Assembly (NCBI GenBank): GCA_022008415.1
Contig: JAIRBC010000007.1
Coordinates: 62,001 to 126,000, forward strand
Length of the DNA stretch: 64,000 bases
Source: Cerina litoralis
GTDB taxonomy: Bacteria > Bacteroidota > Bacteroidia > Flavobacteriales > Flavobacteriaceae
Reading direction: 5' to 3'
In this document: positions 62,681 to 64,000 of the stretch, piece by piece
Layout of the letters: every line of letters begins with the position of its first letter
How positions within the stretch are numbered: the first letter of the stretch is position 1
The notes under the pieces: model-generated
The model's input: only the letters and a program-made list of their open reading frames with translations
The model's database searches: none
What the model was told of the DNA's origin: nothing
Made by a program: the position numbers and the translations under genes

Positions 62681-63883
62681 ATGATTACCTTTGAGGAAGC
62701 CTATAAAAAAGTAATACATTACCGCCGTAATTACGGTACGGAGACCGTTGGGCTATTGGAGGCAACGGGACGTGTTTTGGCGTTGGATATTAAGGCAGAT
62801 CGGGATTTCCCTCCCTTTGATCGATCTACCAAAGATGGTATTGCCATAGCCGTGGAAGCCCTTGATGGAGAAAAGAACCAATTGAGAATAGAAGGGGTTT
62901 TACCGGCCGGAAATCCTAGGGCCGAATTGTCTGACAAGAACAATTGTATGGAAATTATGACTGGGGCGGTGGTTCCTAAAGGAGCCGATACGGTTGTCAT
63001 GTATGAGGACATAAATATTGCAAATGGCCTAGCCACCATTAACCAAAATCCGACGCGTGGCCAAAATATTCACGTTAGGGGGAGCGATGTGAACCAAGGA
63101 GCCACCGTGCTGTACCAAGATACGAAGATATCGGGTGCTGAAATAGGGATTTTGGCCGCTGTTGGCGTTACGCAGGTAGTGGTTAAAAAGTTGCCGAGTA
63201 TCACACTGATTTCTACCGGAAATGAACTGGTGGAGGTAGAAGAAACACCCTTGCCGCATCAAATCAGGAAATCCAATATGCAGTCCCTATATGCTGCGCT
63301 CCGGGAAGAAGGGATAGTCGCGCAACAGGTCCATCTAAACGACCAATCGGAGGACGTACGGGAGGGTCTTCAAAAGGCACTACAGGAGAGCGATGTATTG
63401 TTGCTGAGCGGTGGGGTCTCTAAAGGGAAGTTCGATTTTATTCCGTTGGCAATGGAGGAACTGGGCGTCAAAAAAATTTTTCACAAGGTACTGCAACGCC
63501 CGGGAAAACCGTTTTGGTTCGGAGTTCACAAAGCAACTAGTACCTTAATTTTTTCCTTTCCTGGCAATCCGGTCTCTACCTTCGCCAATTATCACGTGTA
63601 CTTTAAGGATTGGCTAAAGAAGTCCTTGGGATTGCCTATCTTGGGATTTGATGTGATTTTAACCGAATCAATTTTGGCCAATGGTACATTAACTCTTTTT
63701 TTGGGTGTAAAAACATTTATGGAGGCAGGGAAATTGAGGGCTTCCCTAGTCACGGAAAATGGATCCGGCGACCTGATGAGCTTGGCCAAATCGGATGGAT
63801 TTATTCGTTTGGCACCGAGGGATACTCCATACGCCATTGGCGAGGCGGTACCTTTTGTACCAGCACGAAATTTGATATATTAG
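62681..63883 (+). CDS. moeA: Molybdopterin molybdotransferase MoeA
   Basis: 400 residues. MoeA inserts molybdate into adenylylated molybdopterin. Domains are the N-terminal segment (MITFEEAYKKVIHYRRNYGTETVGLLEATGRVLA), the MoeA-specific DRDFPPFDRSTKDGIAI-type motif (FPPFDRSTKDGIA, about 48-60) and EIMTGAVVPKGADTVVMYED. The MogA-like domain follows with STGNELVEVEE, LLLSGGVSKGKFDFIP and FSFPGNPVSTFANYHVYF, and then a small C-terminal barrel. It is 49 bp after the FG-GAP gene but functionally unrelated. The neighbouring act genes do not need it, as ActB lacks the cofactor. Further molybdenum cofactor genes may lie downstream, outside the window. Confidence 0.94.
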   Translation: MITFEEAYKKVIHYRRNYGTETVGLLEATGRVLALDIKADRDFPPFDRSTKDGIAIAVEALDGEKNQLRIEGVLPAGNPRAELSDKNNCMEIMTGAVVPKGADTVVMYEDINIANGLATINQNPTRGQNIHVRGSDVNQGATVLYQDTKISGAEIGILAAVGVTQVVVKKLPSITLISTGNELVEVEETPLPHQIRKSNMQSLYAALREEGIVAQQVHLNDQSEDVREGLQKALQESDVLLLSGGVSKGKFDFIPLAMEELGVKKIFHKVLQRPGKPFWFGVHKATSTLIFSFPGNPVSTFANYHVYFKDWLKKSLGLPILGFDVILTESILANGTLTLFLGVKTFMEAGKLRASLVTENGSGDLMSLAKSDGFIRLAPRDTPYAIGEAVPFVPARNLIY

Positions 63884-64000
63884 TTCTGTTTTAAATAGTA
63901 AGGGTGATCGAGTGTAAGGCCAAACTATGTCCTTTCGCAATGGCCCTGTAATCTTTCACAAAAATGATGGTGGAACACTTATAAAAATGACCCACGAACT
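63884..64000 (+). other. Right edge after moeA, possible start of next gene
   Basis: No feature is established. An ATG at 63987-63989 opens a frame (MTHE) that runs off the window and could be the first codons of the next gene; there is too little sequence to identify it. Confidence 0.25.

Noticed and set aside
1-64000. CRISPR arrays, tRNA or rRNA genes, integrases and complete insertion sequences
   Set aside because: No regularly spaced repeats with unique spacers, no tRNA-like GGTTCGAATCC arms with cloverleaf context, and no transposase motifs were found.

Overview
The window reads as a chromosomal segment of a marine-type member of the Flavobacteriaceae (Bacteroidota). Support comes from the outer-membrane gliding/type IX secretion protein SprA next to ruvA, a complete alternative complex III operon (actABCDEF) running into coxBA, a SusC/SusD pair, multi-PAS sensor kinase architecture, DUF2807 and YceI proteins, and promoter-like TAnnTTTG boxes of the Bacteroidota type. 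No rRNA, tRNA, CRISPR array, integrase or intact insertion sequence was found. Most of the window is core genome with short accessory islands.

Layout. 1-2.1 kb, minus strand: single-domain response regulator followed by a multi-PAS sensor kinase cut by the window edge. 2.6-7.0 kb, minus strand: a mutagenic-polymerase cassette, dinB (Pol IV) then a compact second DnaE, preceded by two identical 13-bp dyads that look like an operator. 7.1-11.8 kb, plus strand: rimP-nusA-infB behind a strong hairpin leader, ending in a bidirectional terminator shared with a convergent SPOR-domain gene. 12.5-24.6 kb: actABCDEF-coxBA, a quinol:cytochrome c oxidoreductase with its terminal oxidase. 24.7-29.1 kb: DUF2807 secreted protein, an acyl-CoA oxidase-like enzyme (minus) and ruvB.

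29.4-39 kb is the accessory part. It holds a three-domain regulator (DUF4242, degenerate cyclase-like, AraC), an unrecognised lipoprotein, and a four-gene cluster of a Tat-type enolase-superfamily dehydratase, an exported RraA-like aldolase, a DUF4440 lipoprotein and a BASS-family transporter. These four look like an envelope-located sugar-acid pathway. A GNAT/DHFR-like pair, a highly structured intergenic element and a PepSY-like secreted protein follow. 39-50.2 kb: queG, maeB, ruvA and sprA. 50.3-53.3 kb: yceI, asnA and a UPF0316 membrane protein. 53.8-62.6 kb: susC, susD and a large FG-GAP/ASPIC lipoprotein, a nutrient-uptake locus without enzymes or a local regulator. moeA closes the window.

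Between genes there are several short repeat families. Palindromic CCCGATA-n-TATCGGG elements occur four times in two flank classes, one class lying directly in front of start codons of downstream operon genes. There are also heptad and octamer tandem repeats and a nested inverted repeat able to form a three-way junction. All functional statements rest on reading protein motifs by eye; no database search was possible.
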